Below, in pieces: positions 23,781 to 36,571 of a stretch of DNA of 64,000 nt. Every line of letters starts with the position of its first letter. Positions within the stretch are counted from its first letter, which is position 1. A program made the position numbers and the translations under genes. The DNA comes from Mesostigma viride (taxonomy: Eukaryota; Streptophyta; Mesostigmatophyceae; Mesostigmatales; Mesostigmataceae), in assembly GCA_009746045.1 (NCBI GenBank), contig RPFO01001162.1:587501-651500 (forward strand), given 5' to 3'. The notes below the pieces were generated by a model, which was given only the letters and a program-made list of their open reading frames with translations, did not search any database and was not told the origin of the DNA.

Positions 23781-23961
23781 GTCTTCTACTAGCTGTTCTT
23801 TGAAGGTGCGGGTCTTGCGGCGTCTAACATCACGGGGCCCGGCCCACGTCAGGAGGTGCCGGCCAGGCTGAGCTGGTCGCAGACCTGAGGGGGGCCACGT
23901 GAGGTGTCTACCTGGTTGGTGCGAGCTAAGTGCCCTACTAGCTGCAGGCGCCGCTGCTTAA
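23781..23961 (-). mobile_element. LINE family L, copy 1: ORF2 end segment
   Basis: Homologous to 36991-37176 of L copy 2 and continuous with 22245-22497 once the H insertion is removed. It ends at TTAA (23958-23961), where the 12.6-kb element is inserted. The LINE resumes at 36572 with the same TTAA. Confidence 0.75.
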
Positions 23962-24625
23962 GGGGACATGACACCCCAAAAGGGCACTTTTCTGGAAACC
24001 ATACCTAGGGCATACCACCGCTGCCGCGCCTGCTCGACGGGTCGGACGTCCCGTTCCGCGACCGCTTCAAGCTGTTGGGGAGCTGGCTTCCTGACACCGC
24101 CGACGATGTGGACACCCGCATCGGCCTTGCCTGGGCCAAGCTCCGTTCGCTCACACCCTACTGGCGCTCGAAGGGCCTGGACGGGCACCGCAAGCGCATG
24201 CTCTTCAAGGTCCTCGTCCTCACGGTGCTCACGTATGGCGCCGAGGCGTGGACCCTCCCACCCAAACTGGCAGCTCGGCTCGACGGCACCGTTTACAGGA
24301 TGCTCCGGCAGGTCCTTAATGTAGGTTTTTCCGAGCGTCCGTCATCAGAGTCTCTGTATCATGGCATGCCTCGTGTTTCGGACGAGATTAGGCAGCGTAG
24401 GATAGCATTTGTAGGACACCTTGCCCGCACCAGCCAGGTCGACACCACCCTTGGTCTGGCCGGCCCCCAGCGGCTTGGACAGCCAGGGCGGCACATTCTG
24501 ACCTGGCCTGGCCCCAAGGACATTCCCAAAAGGGTAGGGAAACCTGTCACCAACTACGTTCATCGATGTTGCTCAGTGGACGACCTAGTGGTCCCAGCCC
24601 AGTTTGAGCACCGCATCCACTCTCT

Positions 24626-25626
24626 TGCATGCTTAAGCTGGACATGCTTAAGCAACATACCACCTCCACCACCTCCGCCGTCGCAGCCCAGCTCCCGCAG
24701 CGGCAGACGCTTGACCTCCGCGAGGAGGCCGAGCTCGCCAAGCGCAGCCTCAACGCCATACTCAAGAACTTGGACATGGAAGAAGGTGAGAATTCCGAGA
24801 AGCTTGCACGTGCGTTTGAGAGCCAAATCCTTGCACGCATGGGCCTTCTTGGTGAGATCAAGCTGACCGCCCACCGCCTCCCCCGCGCGCGGGATAAGGC
24901 AGGGGCGCCTCCGCTTCTTCTCGGCATCTTTGATAGCCCAGCGGACAAGATTTCGTTTCTCAGACGCCGCAAGCGGCTCGCGAATACTCCCTTCACCGTG
25001 GACGACGACTTGACCCTGGCACAGCAACAACGGCGACGGGAGCTATGGCCGACCTACCTCCAGCTCCGGCAGACCAAGGCGGGCCAGCCGGTGTACTGGA
25101 AGGGGGCGGCCATCTACGTCGGCCACAAGCCCTGGCAAGCGACCCCTCGACCACCGCGGCCCCAGCGACTCCGGCAGCCCCAGCCTAGGGGAATACAGCA
25201 GCAGTAGTGTAGAATAGATAGACAGTGGCCTTGTACATGCCCGCCTACTACAGGCACTATACTAGCTGAGCCTAGCCTTTTTCTAGTCATGTACATGTGT
25301 GCCTATGATGAGCCACCCTCCAGATGATACCTAGCTTTATTTAATTATGCAGTGCCCATGCAGGGGGTCACTCCCTGCTGAGAAGCCATGCCCTAGCTTT
25401 TGTATAGCTGTGCTGATCTTCCCCACCTATGACAGGCTCCCCTTAGCTGGGTGTTGCCTGAAACTCTGGGTGGTGCAGGTGCCCTAGTGCACCTAGAGCA
25501 AGTGTTGTTTACATTCCCACCCTTGCAGGAAGTAGCTTAGAATGTATGATAGGCCATATGCCCCTTCTCTGGGCTATGTGCTACATATACTCCCAACGGA
25601 GTTATGTTACAATTCAATTCAATTCA
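24626..25626 (+). mobile_element. Family H retroposon copy B1 (5'-truncated)
   Basis: Flanked by an 11-bp TSD, ATCCACTCTCT (24615-24625 and 25627-25637), within LINE beta ORF2. It contains the ORF1 C-terminal half, the H 3' UTR and the terminal ACTCC-CAAC-GGAGT hairpin. The tail here is (AATTC)n rather than (TTAA)n. At the 5' junction a 16-nt filler partly repeats the following H sequence (GCTTAAGC twice), as seen when reverse transcriptase jumps templates. Confidence 0.85.
24641..25207 (+). pseudogene. L1-type ORF1 protein, C-terminal 190 codons (copy B1)
   Basis: An open frame from the truncation point to the TAG at 25205-25207. It holds the end of the coiled coil (heptad-like Leu/Ala), an acidic Glu-Glu-Gly-Glu linker, the RRM-like segment with a basic patch, and the C-terminal domain with Asp-Asp-Asp-Leu-Thr, Gln-Gln-Gln-Arg-Arg-Arg and Tyr-Trp-Lys-Gly-Ala. 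It is the least damaged ORF1 C-terminus in the window, but it has lost its own start. The upstream Met is fortuitous filler sequence. Confidence 0.7.
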
Positions 25627-25904
25627 ATCCACTCTCTCTCCCGTCTTTGGACTGCCATGCAGGACAAGACGCGGTGGAAGAAGATTGTCAAGGCGCACAC
25701 GCCCGACCCTGTGGGCAAGCCACCTCCCCCCAAGCGGAGGAGGCGTTTTGATGAGTAGTGTAGTTAGGATTTTCTAGATAGAGTTAGGATAGTTCGATCA
25801 CGCGGCTTCCTCCACCCCATCCATCATGAAATATGTGCTACATGACCTCCCCACGGAGGCATGTTATAATTTAATTTAATTTTAATACCTAGGCATGTGA
25901 TAAA

Positions 25905-27116
25905 CCTCGCCTGAACCTAAGCGCAGTCGCTCTGCTGAGCCGCCCTGGGAAGAGCGCTCCTTTGACGTCAACAGCCCCGGCTTCTGGCAGCGCAGCCCCG
26001 GTTGGTTCATGGAAGACTTGTATTACGGCAATCACGCCTCGCTTCTAGCCCTGTGCGTGTACCTCACGTCCCACAACCGTGGCCGCTGGCCTGGTGACGG
26101 CAAGCTTGTCGACCCCGCCGAGGCTCTCCCAATCATTCACCGCATGCCTCGCCCCAGGCTTCAACGCTTCGCCCTCTGCTCCCTTGTTGGACGCTCCGAA
26201 TCCGAGATCTGGGCTTCCCCACCGCCCCCCCCACCTTCCCCACCGAAGCCACCATCCGCACCCTCCTCAAGGAAGCTTTCGAGCAGCACGTGACCCCTCT
26301 TGCAGCAGGTGTGGCGGCAATTGGCGGCACGCTGGCTGCTGAGCTTCCCACCATCCCCACCGCCACCGCCACCCTCCTCGCCTCCACCCCTCCCCCCTCC
26401 ACCGACTCCATCACCGCCCAGCTCCGTGACATCGACCAGCGCCTCAAGGATAATGCAATCGCTATCGAGGTCTTGCAGAACACAGCAGGCCTCACCGCCC
26501 AGGCAGTGAAGGACATTGCTGCCAAGCCAGCCCCGGCGGGCCTGGCCGGCGATGCTCCTCCCATCACGACCTGGGCGGACATGCTTAAGCAACATACCAC
26601 CTCCACCACCTCCGCCGTCGCAGCCCAGCTCCAGCGGCAGACGCTTGACCTCCGCGAGGAGGCCGAGCTCGACAAGCGCAGCCTCAACGCCATACTCAAG
26701 AACTTGGACATGGAAGAAGGTGAGAATTCCGAGAAGCTTGCACGTGCGTTTGAGAGCAAAATCCTTGCACGCATGGGCCTTCTTGGTGAGATCAAGCTGA
26801 CCGCCCACCGCCTCCCCGCGCGCGGGGTAAGGCAGGGGCGCCTCCGCTTCTTCTCATCTTTGATAGCCCAGCGGACAAGATTTCGTTTCTCAGACGCCGC
26901 AAGCGGCTCGCGAATACTCCCTTCACCGTGGACGACGACTTGACCCTGGCACAGCAACAACGGCGACGGGAGCTATGGCCGACCTACACCCAGCTCCGGC
27001 AGACCAAGGCGGGCCAGCCGGTGTACTGGAAGGGGGCGGCCATCTACGTCGGCCACAAGCCCTGGCAAGCGACCCCCTCGACCACCGCGGCCCCAGCAAC
27101 TCCAGCCCCAGCCTAG
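25905..27116 (+). pseudogene. L1-type ORF1 protein (copy B2), frameshifted
   Basis: Lacks its N-terminal start. Visible in order: a Trp/Tyr-containing N-terminal segment (Gly-Phe-Trp-Gln-Arg), a Pro-rich linker, an Ala-rich helical region from about 26287, a predicted coiled coil, an RRM-like segment and the C-terminal domain ending at the TAG of 27114-27116. A 1-bp loss in CCTCCCCGCGCGCGG (about 26815-26830), relative to copy B1, shifts the frame across the RRM-like segment. A second change restores it at the Asp-Asp-Asp-Leu-Thr motif. Confidence 0.7.
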
Positions 27117-27552
27117 GGGAATACAGCAGCAGTAGTGTAGAATAGTTAGACAGTGGCCTTGTACATGCCCGCCTACTACAGGCACTATACCAGCTGAGGC
27201 CTAGCCTTTTTAGTCATGTACATGTGTGCCTATGATGAGCCACACTCCAGACGATGCCTAGCCTTATTTAGTAATGTTGTGCCCATGCAGGGAGTCACTC
27301 TCTGCTGAGAAGCCATGCCATAGCTCCTGTATAGCCACGATGATCTTCCCCCACATGCCACGCTCCCCCTTAACTGGGCATAGCGCGATACATCATGAGG
27401 GTGCAGGTGCCTTGGTGCACCTAGAGCAGGGGTAGCTTACATTCCCACCCTTGCATGAAGTAGCCTAGAATGTATTAAAAGCCATATGCCCCTTCTCAGG
27501 GCTATGTGCTACATCTACTCCCAACGGAGTGATGTTGATAATTAATTAATTA
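25905..27552 (+). mobile_element. Family H retroposon copy B2 (5'-truncated)
   Basis: 1648 bp flanked by a 10-bp TSD, ATGTGATAAA (25895-25904 and 27553-27562), just after the tail of LINE beta. It begins inside the ORF1 N-terminal region. The 3' UTR (27117-27535) ends in two adjacent stem-loops (27482-27508; 27517-27530) and a (TTAA)n tail. Confidence 0.87.
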
Positions 27553-28077
27553 ATGTGATAAAAATCCAGTTATGATGGGGGACCATAAATATGATAAAAA
27601 AAAAAATTCCAACCACTTGGGGGTGTACTACCCCACTAGGAACTCGGTTCTGATAAAATTACCTAATTTCATCAGAATTTATCACAGTGTAGATATTTTT
27701 ATCAGAAAATTCTGACAAAATAGATAAAATTCTGATGGTAGATGATAAAATTCTGACAAAATTTGTAGAGAAAATCTGATATTCTGATAAAAAAACACAA
27801 AGTGTAGATAATCTCTGATAAAATCTGATAAAATTCTGAAAAAATAGATAAAAAAATATCTAGTCTGATAAAATCTGATAGAATCGGATAAAAATACAGA
27901 GTCTGATAAAATCTGATAGAATTGGATGAAAAATACAGATTCTGATAAAATGAGTATGATAAAACGGCGCAGAAATCTGATAAAAGCCAGCCAGGTCCAC
28001 TCAAGCACCATGCATGGGCCCATGGCGTGCAAGACGCGCGCCTGGCCATGAAGATGATACAATGCAATATAGATTGC

Positions 28078-29215
<1,138 letters not shown>

Positions 29216-30881
29216 ATGTATGGAGGAGGGCCGTAAGCTTAAATAAGGAAAGTTTGTTAAAACAAGGAAAGTGACGCAAGAGCAGACGGTGTCATACATG
29301 ATCATATTGATGCCCTTCACGAACATTGAACCATATTTGGTTCGCATGGTACACTTGGACCATCTATATATGAAACTGCTGCAGCACTTCATGAAAGCAT
29401 GGCTAACTTGGCATAGAACTGAGCGGCCCATGGCAGCCTAGGCCCTAGGGGGATGCATGAAAATGCCACTTCGTGCGTACGGCATGTTAAAGTCGATGCA
29501 AAGCTGTCAGTATTTCAGACCAAGAATTACTTGCTCACCTCAAATGGTGAAGAGTTGGCAGCTTCTGGATGTCCGATTTGGGCTGTGCCTACCACTGAGC
29601 GAACAGATCGATTAAACCTTATTTCTAGACCATGCCTGTGTTTGTCCCCCGATGGCTACTTCTGGCCCTGTCTGAGCTAGCTACTAATTTCACAAAAAAA
29701 TGGCGACCTAATTGCTACATAAATCTCGACGGTCATCAGTGAGTCTATGCTCCTATTCCTATCAATACGTCGTTCCTACAATATCGACATTGCTGGAAAA
29801 GTCGCATAATCCCGCCTTGGCAGCGAGCCGATCGCAGCTCCGTTCCAGCCTTCCCGGCCACCATCTGTGCGTATGGCAGAGCTGAGAGCAGTGTGCAAGG
29901 TCAAGGTCTTTCACTTTTCGTCGTTGAACTTCAACGGTAACACCCGCGCAACCACAGGGAGCATGGCTCGCAAAATTTGAGAAGTCGCAAACTCGCAATT
30001 TTCTGCTGAGCTCTGTCGGGCAACCGGCGTGTGCAGAGATGAGAGAACGGTACGGTCGTCGCCGTCGCCTATTATAATTGTCCACACATTCGCGGCCGTC
30101 TGTCAGTCATCAGTGATCAGTCAGTCAGTTTATGCCCATGCGAGGCCGTCTACTAAAGATCAGTTCCTACAGCGCTGAACAATGCAATTCTTACCACACA
30201 CGTTTGCGAGAAACTTGTCTACTACAACTTGATATCGCCACATACTGCCCACTTCCTGTCGTCATTCAGGTGAATTTTTGCCGGTCATCCGATAGGAGAC
30301 GACGCCTTTCTACACGAGTAGTAACCAATGGATCATAAAATTCCATGACTCTCTAGTATCGCTTGGCTGGGACCGCTTGCTGCTGGCGTGGCCTCGTACC
30401 TCCTCGCCGTACCGTTCAGACTGCGGTCGACGGCGGCCCACAGCTTGGGAGTTGGGAATGGAATCAATTGGACACCAATCTTTCGCTACAAGGTCCAGTA
30501 CCCGTGCCCCAAATTCAAATTTTGCGCCGAAACCTGCCGATGGCAACGGAAGGTAAAACGTGAAGGTACGAAGGTTTTGTGCGCAGGCAAATCCATGTTG
30601 ACATTCAGTAGTGCTGGGGTTAGGGCCGGGCAGTGAGGGCACTTACACGCTAGCTCGAGCAATGGGGCAACCGAGTTCTATGAGTGCCACCACTCAGTGT
30701 GCGATAGCAGACGCTGCAGGTCCGCGAGATGAGGTGATTTCTGTAGACTGTAGCAAACGCGGCGTATCAGTATGGATGTAGGTGCACTGTCGATGTATGC
30801 TGAGCTTGTACACGGAGGTAGCAATGGAGGGAGAAACGTATGCAGTCCTGAATCAAGCAGTTCCTTACGCTGGAACACATG

Positions 30882-31890
30882 TGCATCTGTGTTGCCATTG
30901 TGGTGTCAATTTTGCGCGTGTACTTGTGATGCCTGATACCGTTGGACTTGCACGCGGCCCCATCGCATGTGGCAGCGACAAGCTCTTGGTCGCCTGTCCA
31001 GCGCGGCGAATTCTTGATGGTGAGCAACAGTGGTCATTCTTTATGTAGTGCTCATTCCTCCAATTATCAACGTGCTGTGCGTGTCAGCCACCATTGGCCT
31101 TGTTCTTCCAGCTTCCGTGCATGATTTTTTTGTAGCCCGCTGGTGATGCTCTCAGCTACAAATAGTTGGCTTTATTCGTACCAATTCCTTCGCTGTCGGT
31201 AGAACCTTCTTTGCAATCCAGTAGCCTTGGTTAACATTCGTGGCATTGCTGGATTATATCTCGCTTCCTTGCAGGGGTAGCATCTTTGCATATTTATCCT
31301 TTTTGCTCAGATCACAGCTTTTTGTCATGCCCTCCCTCCCACACCCCACCCTGAACGACTCCTGCTAGTGTCAACTGCAGACGTAGAGCCTTCAGCCTCG
31401 TTAGATTTCATCCTACCTGTAACGGGGCATATTGTTGGTTGATTGGCCTTGCTTTTTCTTGGCACTAATCAGGCGTTTCTTTCTTATTGCCGTATTAACC
31501 ATGTAGAGATTGCAATGAAGTAGATTGTGAGGCCTCTTGGCATGTTAGGGAAACTTTGCAACTCCAGGATTCCTGGGTGTGCAGTTCCCTACAACTTGTG
31601 AGGCATGTAGATACAATTTAGGTGAACATCACTGGCCAATTCTTTTCTCGAGCACCCCTGTCTCTCTCTTGGCCATGTATCTCACCTTCTTTGTCCTAAA
31701 ACTAGGCCGGTACTCATAGATAGCCACGCAACTGCTGCGATCTCGCCCGCATCCTTACATACAAGTGAACTGAAGTCATGCAAAGTTGTTGGCACGTCCA
31801 GCGCGTAGCGTTCATCTCACTAACAAATTTTTGTGTGTACCGATGCGTGCTTTGCTGGATGATGTATTTTTGTCTTACATGCAGGCAATA
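30882..31890 (+). repeat. Right arm of CACTA-2 internal inverted repeat
   Basis: Pairs with 28078-29215. This arm is also very close to 54511-55520 in the third CACTA-like element, in the same orientation relative to the acidic-tail exon. Confidence 0.8.
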
Positions 31891-32121
31891 TACCTAACAC
31901 AGTCGGGCCGGGCACATCCGTCAGTCCAACACGGCGATAGGCCACATGCGGATGCAGATTTTGTAGGCTCTGAGCCTTGGTCACATTGCCGTAGCACTCG
32001 ACAGTATCCTGTGATTGTTTCTAGAGAGTCATCCAGTTATTTCAGCAATGGTGGCTGGGACAGCCCTAGTGATGGTTTCAGTGATGATGAGGATGATGAC
32101 TTTGATGACGAGGACTGTTGA
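31885..32121 (+). CDS. Putative CACTA transposase last exon (acidic tail)
   Basis: It starts after a good acceptor, CTTACATGCAG (31874-31884), and stays open for 78 codons to a TGA at 32119-32121. The product is His/Ser-rich and ends in Ser-Asp-Asp-Glu-Asp-Asp-Asp-Phe-Asp-Asp-Glu-Asp-Cys. The acidic C-terminus and position just inside the subterminal repeats parallel the exon at 18311-19250 in CACTA-1, so both probably belong to transposase genes whose upstream exons are lost or unrecognised. The homologous exon at 55518 carries a 4-bp insertion. Confidence 0.4.
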   Translation, partial: AIYLTQSGRAHPSVQHGDRPHADADFVGSEPWSHCRSTRQYPVIVSRESSSYFSNGGWDSPSDGFSDDEDDDFDDEDC

Positions 32122-32672
32122 GCCCCGTTGTACTTCTCGGTCAACAGATTTTATATTGCATTTGTGAGATGATTGTGGGTGTCTATTTTGCACACCACCC
32201 ACAGCCATGCTTGAGTGCACCGTTCCTTGTGTGTGTATCAATACAGTTTGTGTTCGTATTCGATCAGTTGTGCCATTTTATCAGATTTTACCTAGGCGCC
32301 ATTTTATCAGATTTTTCATAGGCACCATTTTATCAGATTTTACCTAGGCGCCATTTTATCAGATTTTACCTAGGTGCCATTTTATCAGATTTTACCTAGG
32401 TGCCATTTTATCAAGTTGACCTAGACTTGATAAAATGTACATCCTAGATAAAATCTGATAAAATTATAGGAAAATATCAGACGTTTTATCATAATTTCAT
32501 CAGAATTTATCAGAATTTTATAGGAATTTACCTATTTTTATCAGAATTTTATAGGATTTTATCAGCAATATCAGAACTGAGTTCCTAGTGCCCCCACCAT
32601 GTGACCGTTATGTGCTAAAAATAGAAAAAGACGCTATTTTTGGCCGATTTTCCCTAGGACAATGGGCAAACC

Positions 32673-32858
32673 ACCTGTGGCCGGCAAGCCACCTCCCCCC
32701 AAGCGGAGGCGGCGTTTTGATGAGTAGTGTAGTTAGGTTTTTCTAGATAGCTTAGAGTTAGTATAGTTCGATCACGCGGCTTCCTCCACCCCATCCATCA
32801 TGGAATATGTGCTACATGACCTCCCCACGGCGGCATGTTATAATTTAATTTTAATTTT
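32673..32858 (+). mobile_element. LINE family beta, copy 2 (186-bp 3' fragment)
   Basis: Flanked by a 12-bp TSD, AATGGGCAAACC (32661-32672 and 32859-32870). It contains the last ORF2 codons (basic tail, stop TAG), the 3' UTR with the ACCTCC/GG(C/A)GG hairpin and an (AATTTT)n tail. It closely matches 25715-25890. Confidence 0.88.
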
Positions 32859-32870
32859 AATGGGCAAACC

Positions 32871-33378
32871 CATTGTGGCCAAATCATATATTCCCATCTA
32901 ATTGCAACCCTTGCCATTAATTCCAGCTAGTTTGCAGGTACGTCAGAATAAGCATGTTTAGACACATTGAAATAGTTTACCCCAAAACACGTTTTTTTTG
33001 GTGCCTAAAAAAATATATCAAATCATAGACACATGCAATGGGGTCAAATCATATAATCAAAATTGGCCCAGGGTTGCAATCACACAGCCCCAAAGTTTCA
33101 GCTCATTCTGACCACGTTTACTCACACTGACATTGAAATATGGTCATGTGCAAAAAAAAAATGATCGCTTTTTGTGGTTTGGAGCTCAAACACCACCACA
33201 AAGACACCCTTGCCCACCACAAACTGGGCCAAAACAAGTGCAATTAATGAAATTAATGTATCACGAAGCTTGCCACCAAATTACAGGTCATTCTGACCTA
33301 GTTTGCCCATATTACATCTTGTTATAGCTGCCAGCCTGCATGCTTGGTGCACCATTACATGAGGCAATACCATGAGCA
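32871..33378. other. Interior of the TTAA-flanked element, nothing recognised
   Basis: AT-rich sequence with repeated AAATCATATA-type words and no recognisable open frame. It lies between the small LINE beta copy and H copy D, and 33366-33378 is the left TSD of copy D. Confidence 0.4.
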
Positions 33379-35370
33379 GGATGCAATACCATGCGCAGGC
33401 TGAGATGGCGAAAATGGCTGACGGCGGTATGGCTGACGGCGGAGCTCAGATCTTTTGCGTCTGAGCCCCAAATTCGGTCAGACCACTTGCATTCGATGCG
33501 CCTTTCTAAGACGCACTTGCCAGTATAAACGGTTACGGCTGCCACGCCGGTATAGACAAAGTTACGCACGTGACCAGCTATGACGACTACCAAAGCAAAA
33601 CGAGGGCTGGAAAAGGAGCTGGCACAGCTTCCCAGCGCCCAGCCCAACCCTCTCGCCCTCGCCATTGTTCAGCCGACAGGCTTACCCGCCAAACCCTCGC
33701 CAAGCGCCTCGCCTGAGCCCAAGAAACCCTGCCACGATCGAAAATGGAGCGAGTTCCTCCCCGGCGACCGACGATTCGCCTTCACCCGGTGGCAAGCATT
33801 GTCGCCGCAGGCATGCATCGAGGTTCTCCAGTTCCTCGAACAGGAGCGGAAGCTCTTCGTACCCAAGGAGGGGGCGGCTATCGACTACAATTGAGACATG
33901 TCCTGGCTCTATGCTTTGGACGAAGTAGAACAACGCCTGATTATCCTGACCAGCCAATTCCAGATCCGCCTGGGCGACATCAACGCTCCGCACCCCAGCC
34001 CCCGCACAGCCGGCAGCCCCATCGGCTTCCTCCCTCGGCAAGGATGATATCCGCGCAGTGCTGGAGGAGCACGTGACCTGGCCGCTGGCCGAGCAGCTGA
34101 CATCGCTGAACACCACGCTCAACAAAGTCGAGGCCCGGGTCTCCAACGTGGAAACCAAGGTCGTCCAAAAGCTACAACCCCAGTTCACGGCGCTACACAC
34201 CACGGCGCAGGCTTCGGAAACCCATGCTGCACTTGTCTCTCGCCTTAACCAGGTGGAGGGCAAGTGTGGCGTGCTCCTGAAGAAGCTCAGTTGAGGCCAT
34301 CACCGCCCACACCGAGGCCCTGGCCACACAGGTCCCCAAGATAGCGGCGCAGACGGCCACCATTGCATCCCAGCCACCCCGGCAGGATGCTGGCGACCTC
34401 CCGCCGCTCTCCTACGCGGACCTGCTGCGGTCAGCGACCGCCTCCACCACCGACGCCATCGCCACAAAGCTCCAGGAGCTGGAGGACCACCGCCAGGCCC
34501 AGCAACGGGAGGTCACCGACCGCGCTCGCCGCGAGTGCCGAGTGGTGCTACGTCGCTTCCCCCAGAAGCCAGGTGAGACGTCAACCTCTCTTGCTGACGA
34601 GCTCAAGAACCAGCTTCTTACCCTCATGGGCCTGGCAGGTGAGGTAGAACTGCGTGGGTGCCACCGCCTTCCCCACTCACGGGACAAGGCGGCTCCCCCA
34701 CCAGTCCTACTCACCTTCCCCTCCCCTGAGGATAAGCAGCGGTTCCTCTCTCGTCGCAAGCGGTTGCACGACCTCACCTGGACGCTGGATGACGACCTCA
34801 CCCCCGCTCAGCAACAGCAGCGACGCGACCTGTGGCCGGAATACCTCCGCCATAAGCAGGACCCCCAGAAGCCCAAGGTGTACTGGAGGGGCGGGGACCT
34901 GATGATCAACCACAAGATGTGGACGCCCCCAGCGGGCTAGAATAGCAATAGCCGTAGCTTGTAACCATTGGCGTCACTGCCGCTAAGGCAGCCATGCCTA
35001 GATGTCGCCTAGCTGTGCCAACACACCTAGTCACGTGCCGCCAACGCACGGTACACAACCAGCCATAGCCTTAGCCTAGTCCTAGTACAGCCATGCTACG
35101 CCCTGGCTATGTTCAGACTACTTGCCCACGTACGCTCCTTGCTATGCATGATATGCTCACATGGGTCTTATTGCACCCACAGTTTGCCGGATCGTTAGCC
35201 TGTCCTTTTTAGCTAGCCGCGCCCGATTGCAGCTGTGGCATGCCTTTGGCATGAAGGAGACCGGGGGTCTCTGCCCTTTCTCCTGTAGTGCACACACAGG
35301 GATTAAAAGCACTCCGGTGCTCCGTGACTCCCCAACCAACGGGAGCACGAGTTTAATTAATTAATTAATT
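33379..35370 (+). mobile_element. Family H retroposon copy D, full length (1992 bp)
   Basis: Flanked by a 13-bp TSD, AATACCATGAGCA (33366-33378 and 35371-35383; the leading A could belong to the tail). It consists of a 5' UTR (33379-33579), a single ORF1 (33580-34940, frameshifted), a 3' UTR of about 400 bp, a terminal stem-loop (GTGCTCC...GGGAGCAC) and a (TTAA)n tail. Because it is bounded at both ends and its 5' UTR aligns with that of copy A, the absence of ORF2 is a family trait and not truncation. It is a diverged subfamily: its 3' UTR differs from copies A, B and C. Confidence 0.88.
33580..34940 (+). pseudogene. L1-type ORF1 protein (copy D), frameshifted
   Basis: About 450 codons from the ATG at 33580 to the TAG at 34938-34940. 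In order: a basic Ala/Pro/Ser-rich N-terminus with Ser-Ala-Ser-Pro-Glu-Pro (shared with copy A), a hydrophobic/aromatic segment, a clear coiled-coil stretch (about 34058-34290; heptads with Leu, Val, Asn), an RRM-like segment with a His-Ser-Arg-Asp-Lys patch, and a C-terminal domain with Asp-Asp-Asp-Leu-Thr-Pro, Gln-Gln-Gln-Gln-Arg-Arg and Tyr-Trp-Arg-Gly-Gly-Asp. Breaks occur near 33890, 34045 and 34290. The likely role is as an RNA-binding trimeric chaperone, by analogy with L1 ORF1p. Confidence 0.75.
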
Positions 35371-35383
35371 AATACCATGAGCA

Positions 35384-36556
35384 CATTCCTAAGCTTGCCC
35401 CCTGCAAATGGGACAGAACCACGAAAAACAAATGCTAGATGCTTGAAGAAAACAACCACAAACTCTTTAACCATTATGAGCAGGTATGACCGCTTGCGGG
35501 AATCACTCATAGCCAACACCATGTCATGACGCTTATGGATAAAAGGTGCATCCTTCATAGCCATATAACGACCTGATCCCTTTCATCTAGGAAGTACAAG
35601 CCATGTTTAATGGAGGCTAAACATGTGGGGATGTGATAAGTAACTCGCATATTCTCACCTTCCATACAACAACCTTGTTTTCCAGCAGGCTGAAGAGCCA
35701 TGACAGGCGTTTATGAGCTCGCCAGCTCCTTGCAACGGTGATGCCGCTCCCAGGCAGCTAGGGTCCTTGACTACGCAATATAGAATGTCTACCGTGTGAA
35801 AACCTCCATAGGCAGGAAGCGTAGCAAAGCCAGATAACTGCCCGATCAATTCTGGGTAGCTTTAGGAAGCATGGCATACGCAGCGTAAGGAAAACCATTG
35901 AAAGCTGCGGAAAATCTGATAGGACAACTGCAACAAGTGGAGAACAAAATAGCAATTAGAAGAACCCAGAAACGGCGCCAAAACGTTTCATGCCAGGTTC
36001 ACTAAGAGCGCAAACAGACTGGGCGGTGACATGCGGCAAATCAACGTACCACGGCCGGCATTATTTCCTACCCAGGCGCGCAAGAAAAGCCAGCCAGCCA
36101 TGGATGGATTAACCGCGGATCGCGCAGGCCTGAACGAAATCATTTTAGAAATGACAGGAAATGGCCGCAGATCGAAGACGCTAAGGTTATTTTCATGGTG
36201 TCCGTTACTAAACGGCTCTTGCTGCATCAAAATGACCCACGAATATCGAGTTCTACCGTCGCAGGCACGCATGCTAGATTATTCATCGCGGCCAAATTGT
36301 TGGATGAGACCCCCGTGCAAATCTGTACCAACAAAGGCAGCAAATTTGCAAATAGTGCAGATCTGGCTATGAAACATCATAATAGAACATCACTTTTAAC
36401 CATCGGCTTAATTTTTCGGCCTGTCGCCCGCCGGATTAGCCATATTTTAACGGAACGCACGTCGCCATGGCCACCTCCGCACGGTGCGCGCACTATGCAC
36501 CACAATTTCACGGTCCGTCGGTACCGTCCCGACTTTTTTGGCGCCAAAAAAGTCCC
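35384..36556. other. Right interior of the TTAA-flanked element, no gene recognised
   Basis: Short open frames on both strands, none with a recognisable transposase motif. This is the largest part of the 12.6-kb element not explained by later insertions. If the element once encoded a transposase, its remains should be here or at 23977-24017. Confidence 0.4.
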
Positions 36557-36571
36557 GGGTGTCATGTCCCC

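Larger units (their letters stand above)
24018..25758 (+). pseudogene. LINE beta ORF2, C-terminal part of reverse transcriptase (disrupted)
   Basis: The frame resembles the region after the RT palm in L: Leu-Leu-Asp-Gly-Ser, then Lys-Leu-Leu-Gly-Ser, then a Thr-Tyr-Gly-Ala-Glu-Ala-Trp-Thr-Leu motif (thumb-region Y-G-x-E-x-W box typical of LINE ORF2) and Gln-Arg-Arg-Ile-Ala-Phe-Val-Gly-His. H copy B1 interrupts it at 24626. After removing B1 and one TSD the frame continues from 25638 to a TAG at 25756-25758, ending in a basic Lys-Arg-Arg-Arg-Arg-Phe-Asp-Glu tail. The catalytic YADD part is missing (5' truncation). The protein would reverse transcribe element RNA at nicked DNA. Confidence 0.65.
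24018..25894 (+). mobile_element. LINE family beta, copy 1 (3' part, interrupted by H copy B1)
   Basis: The 3' half of a LINE: ORF2 end (24018-25758 minus the B1 insertion), a 130-bp 3' UTR with an ACCTCC/GGAGG hairpin, and an (AATTT)n-like tail at about 25866-25890. A shorter second copy lies at 32673-32858. It is related to LINE L, which encodes a similar ORF2 end, but the 3' UTRs differ. Confidence 0.75.
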
